Assembly: GCF_028473745.1 (NCBI RefSeq)
Contig: NZ_CP101137.1
Location: forward strand, 2,046,001 to 2,110,000
Origin: Streptomyces sp. M92
GTDB lineage: Bacteria; Actinomycetota; Actinomycetes; Streptomycetales; Streptomycetaceae
DNA: 64,000 bases
Direction: 5' to 3'
Below the pieces are notes generated by a model. That model saw nothing but the letters and a program-made list of their open reading frames with translations, was not told the DNA's origin and made no database searches. A program made the position numbers and the translations under genes. Below are positions 62,095-64,000 of the stretch, piece after piece. Position 1 is the stretch's first letter. Each line of letters begins with the position of its first letter.

Positions 62095-62208
62095 CGCGTC
62101 TCTCCCTCTTCCGCTGGCTGATCTGCGTACGGTTCCGTGGCTGTCGGACGCCGCCTGACTGCCGCGGCCCGACCGCGTACGGTCCGTCTTTTGTACCGTC
62201 TCGTCAGA

Positions 62209-63633
62209 TCATGCCGGACCGTCGCCCTGATCGCCTGCCCCGCCCGGCACTTCGGCAAGCCGCGCCGCCTCCATCTCCTCGGCGATCCGGCGGTGCTCGG
62301 CGGCCTTCTTCTCGTAGATCGCGGCCACCCGCAGGTGGTACGCCGGGTCGTCCTCCTCGTAGATGTCCGGCACGCCGCTGAGGTCCTCGTCGCGCTCCTC
62401 GGCCTCGGTCAGCCTGCGGTACTTGGCGTTCCGTACCTTCAGCAGCACGGTGGCCAGCAGCGCCGCGACGACCGAGCCGGTCAGGACGGCGGCCTTGACC
62501 TCGTCGGTCATCGCCGCGTCGCCCTCGAAGGCCAGCTCGCCGATCAGCAGCGACACGGTGAAGCCGATGCCGGCCAGCGTGGCCACCGCGAACACGTCGG
62601 CCCACTGGAGGTCGTCGCTGAGCGAGGCCCGGGTGAAGCGCGCCGTCAGCCAGGTGCCGCCGAAGATGCCGAACGTCTTGCCGACGACGAGCCCGAGGAC
62701 CACGCCCAGGGTCTCCGGCTTGGTGAACACGTCGGCCAGCGCCCCGCCCGAGACCGACACACCCGCGCTGAACAGTGCGAACAGCGGCACGGCCAGACCC
62801 GCCGACAGGGGGCGGACCAGGTGTTCGATGTGCTCGCCGGGGGAGTGGTGCTCGCCCTCCCGGGTGTGGCAGCGCAGCATCAGGCCCATCGCGACGCCGG
62901 CGATGGTGGCGTGGATGCCGCTGTTGTACATCAGCCCCCAGATGACGAGGCCGAGCGGCACGTACACGTACCAGCCGCGCACTCCCTTGCGCAGCAGCAG
63001 CCAGAAGACGACGAGGCCGGCGACGGCGCCGCCGAGCGCGGCGAAGTTCAGGCTGTCGGTGAAGAAGACCGCGATGATCAGGATCGCGAAGAGGTCGTCG
63101 ACGACGGCGAGGGTCAGCAGGAAGGCGCGCAGGGAGCTCGGCAGGGAGGTGCCGATGACGGCGAGCACGGCGAGCGCGAAGGCGATGTCGGTGGCGGTGG
63201 GCACGGCCCAGCCGGCCAGCGAGCCGCCGCCGGCGGTGGCGGTGACGGTGTACACGAGCGCCGGTACGGCCATGCCGCACAGCGCCGCGACCACCGGGAG
63301 CGCGGCGGCCTTCGGGTCCTTCAGGTCTCCCGCGACCAGCTCGCGCTTGAGCTCGATGCCGGCGACGAAGAAGAAGATCGCGAGCAGTCCGTCGGCGGCC
63401 CAGTGCGCGACCGACAGGTCGAGGCCGACGGCCCCGATCCCGAAGTGGAAGTCGCTGACGCTCTCGTAGCTGTCACTGAGCGCCGGTATGTTCGCCCACA
63501 CCAGTGCGGTGATCGCGGCGACGAGCAGCAGTACGCCGCCGACGGTCTCGGTGCGCAGTGCTTCGGCGACGTAGTTCCGCTCGGGGAGGGACAGCCGTCC
63601 GAAGACTTTGCGGGGGGTGCGGGGGGCGGTCAC
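62209..63633 (-). CDS. nhaA: Na+/H+ antiporter NhaA
   Basis: A 474-residue antiporter with about 12 helices. Motifs: FFFVAGIELKRELVAGDLKD, ATDIAFALAVLAVIGTSLPS, AVVDDLFAILIIAVFFT (paired aspartates DD), GIHATIAGVAMGLML. A long C-terminal cytoplasmic tail (about 60 residues) with EEDDPAYHLRVAAIYEKKAA is unusual. GTG 63633 follows CGGAGG; the frame opens at 63693. It exports sodium in exchange for protons. Confidence 0.94.
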   Translation of the reverse strand: MTAPRTPRKVFGRLSLPERNYVAEALRTETVGGVLLLVAAITALVWANIPALSDSYESVSDFHFGIGAVGLDLSVAHWAADGLLAIFFFVAGIELKRELVAGDLKDPKAAALPVVAALCGMAVPALVYTVTATAGGGSLAGWAVPTATDIAFALAVLAVIGTSLPSSLRAFLLTLAVVDDLFAILIIAVFFTDSLNFAALGGAVAGLVVFWLLLRKGVRGWYVYVPLGLVIWGLMYNSGIHATIAGVAMGLMLRCHTREGEHHSPGEHIEHLVRPLSAGLAVPLFALFSAGVSVSGGALADVFTKPETLGVVLGLVVGKTFGIFGGTWLTARFTRASLSDDLQWADVFAVATLAGIGFTVSLLIGELAFEGDAAMTDEVKAAVLTGSVVAALLATVLLKVRNAKYRRLTEAEERDEDLSGVPDIYEEDDPAYHLRVAAIYEKKAAEHRRIAEEMEAARLAEVPGGAGDQGDGPA

Positions 63634-63801
63634 GGGGAAGACCTCCGGTCGTTGGGCAGCACGGACTCGCTTGCCGACCAGACTTCCCGGCACACCATGA
63701 GGATCTTGTTGAGCTTCTTACGCGTTCCTTAGCCTACCTAAACTGCCGTGGCGCTGCCGGGTGACCTTCGTGACGGTACGCAACCGGACGAAGCGTGCGA
63801 A

Positions 63802-63836
63802 AAGGGCACCCGGGCGGTCGTGCGCCGGGTGCCCTT
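63802..63836 (-). terminator. Terminator after acs
   Basis: AAGGGCACCCGG (63802-63813) and its complement (63825-63836) with an 11-base loop, 13 bp past the end of the leftward acs gene. Confidence 0.8.
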
Positions 63837-63848
63837 CGTGTGGGCGGC

Positions 63849-64000
63849 TCAGTCCTCGCTGGGTGCCGCGGGGAGCTTCGACTGGATGAGGTCCATCACG
63901 GTGGAGTCCGCCAGCGTCGTGACGTCGCCGACCTGACGGTTCTCCGCGACGTCGCGCAGCAGGCGGCGCATGATCTTGCCGGAGCGGGTCTTGGGCAGCT
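63849..64000 (-). CDS. acs: Acetyl-CoA synthetase, C-terminal end (partial)
   Basis: The minus strand reads [20 protein letters not shown] and ends [10 protein letters not shown] at TGA 63849-63851. [12 protein letters not shown] is the A10 motif of AMP-forming acetyl-CoA synthetase, whose lysine is the acetylation site that controls activity. The remaining about 600 residues lie beyond the window. It feeds acetate into acetyl-CoA. Confidence 0.93.
   Translation of the reverse strand, partial: LPKTRSGKIMRRLLRDVAENRQVGDVTTLADSTVMDLIQSKLPAAPSED

Noticed and set aside
63729..63742. TTAGCCTACCTAA upstream of nhaA as an iron-regulator (DmdR/IdeR) box
   Set aside because: It has the right flavour, but it matches the 19-bp consensus at only about 12 positions and lacks one symmetric half; nothing nearby is iron-related.

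Overview
The window is chromosomal DNA from a Streptomyces species or a very close relative. Base composition is strongly G+C-rich with G/C third codon positions, GTG and TTG starts are common, and the genes are typical of Streptomyces: WblA, an XRE/DUF397 pair, two ECF sigma factors, a PucR-type regulator, SpaA-like secreted proteins, Crp, MarP and an ArsA pair. It runs from the end of purA to the end of acs and reads as chromosomal core, with a few decayed accessory patches near 11.6-14.9 kb, 29 kb and 43.9-46.6 kb.

Layout. 0-7.4 kb: purA tail, a DUF3515 membrane protein, an ECF41-type sigma factor, a GntR regulator next to a class III aminotransferase, and a transmembrane Ser/Thr kinase. 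7.4-11.6 kb: a TetR/nitroreductase divergon with two matching operators, a SLATT protein, then ybaB-recR-DUF5063. 11.6-14.9 kb: an accessory patch with a truncated small gene, a 5'-frameshifted XRE regulator with its DUF397 partner, a winged-helix/zinc-ribbon protein and a Uma2 nuclease. 15-20 kb: ask-asd, then an ECF sigma factor with a membrane DUF4232 protein. 20-29 kb: SURF1, an S9 peptidase, an RCK-type channel-like protein, a PucR regulator, a DUF2975/HTH pair and an orphan amidinotransferase. 29.9-36.9 kb: a flotillin followed by a 1627-residue AAA ATPase. 37-43.7 kb: a sodium:alanine symporter, a Csp-like copper protein, a second winged-helix/zinc-ribbon protein, tRNA-Pro(CGG), membrane proteins, a metallophosphoesterase and YqeY. 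43.9-46.6 kb: small secreted proteins, one dead gene and an orphan LuxR-type HTH protein. 46.6-64 kb: bifunctional PBP, wblA, an ArsA pair, RidA, hydrolases, Nudix and metallo-beta-lactamase proteins, crp, nth, marP, a holin-like protein, nhaA and the acs tail.

How the genes fit together. Housekeeping functions dominate: purine and aspartate-family amino-acid synthesis, recombination and base-excision repair, cell-wall synthesis, ion homeostasis and development. Regulation can be read at several points: paired TetR operators, inverted repeats beside the gntR and DUF2975/HTH genes, a Crp-like box between crp and nth, and three TGCCG-N5-CGGCA sites placed upstream of three leftward genes, one of them the PucR gene.

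The most system-like and least explained locus is the flotillin/giant ATPase operon at 29.9-36.9 kb, closed by a perfect 19-bp inverted-repeat terminator. All functional assignments come from reading the sequence; no database search was run.
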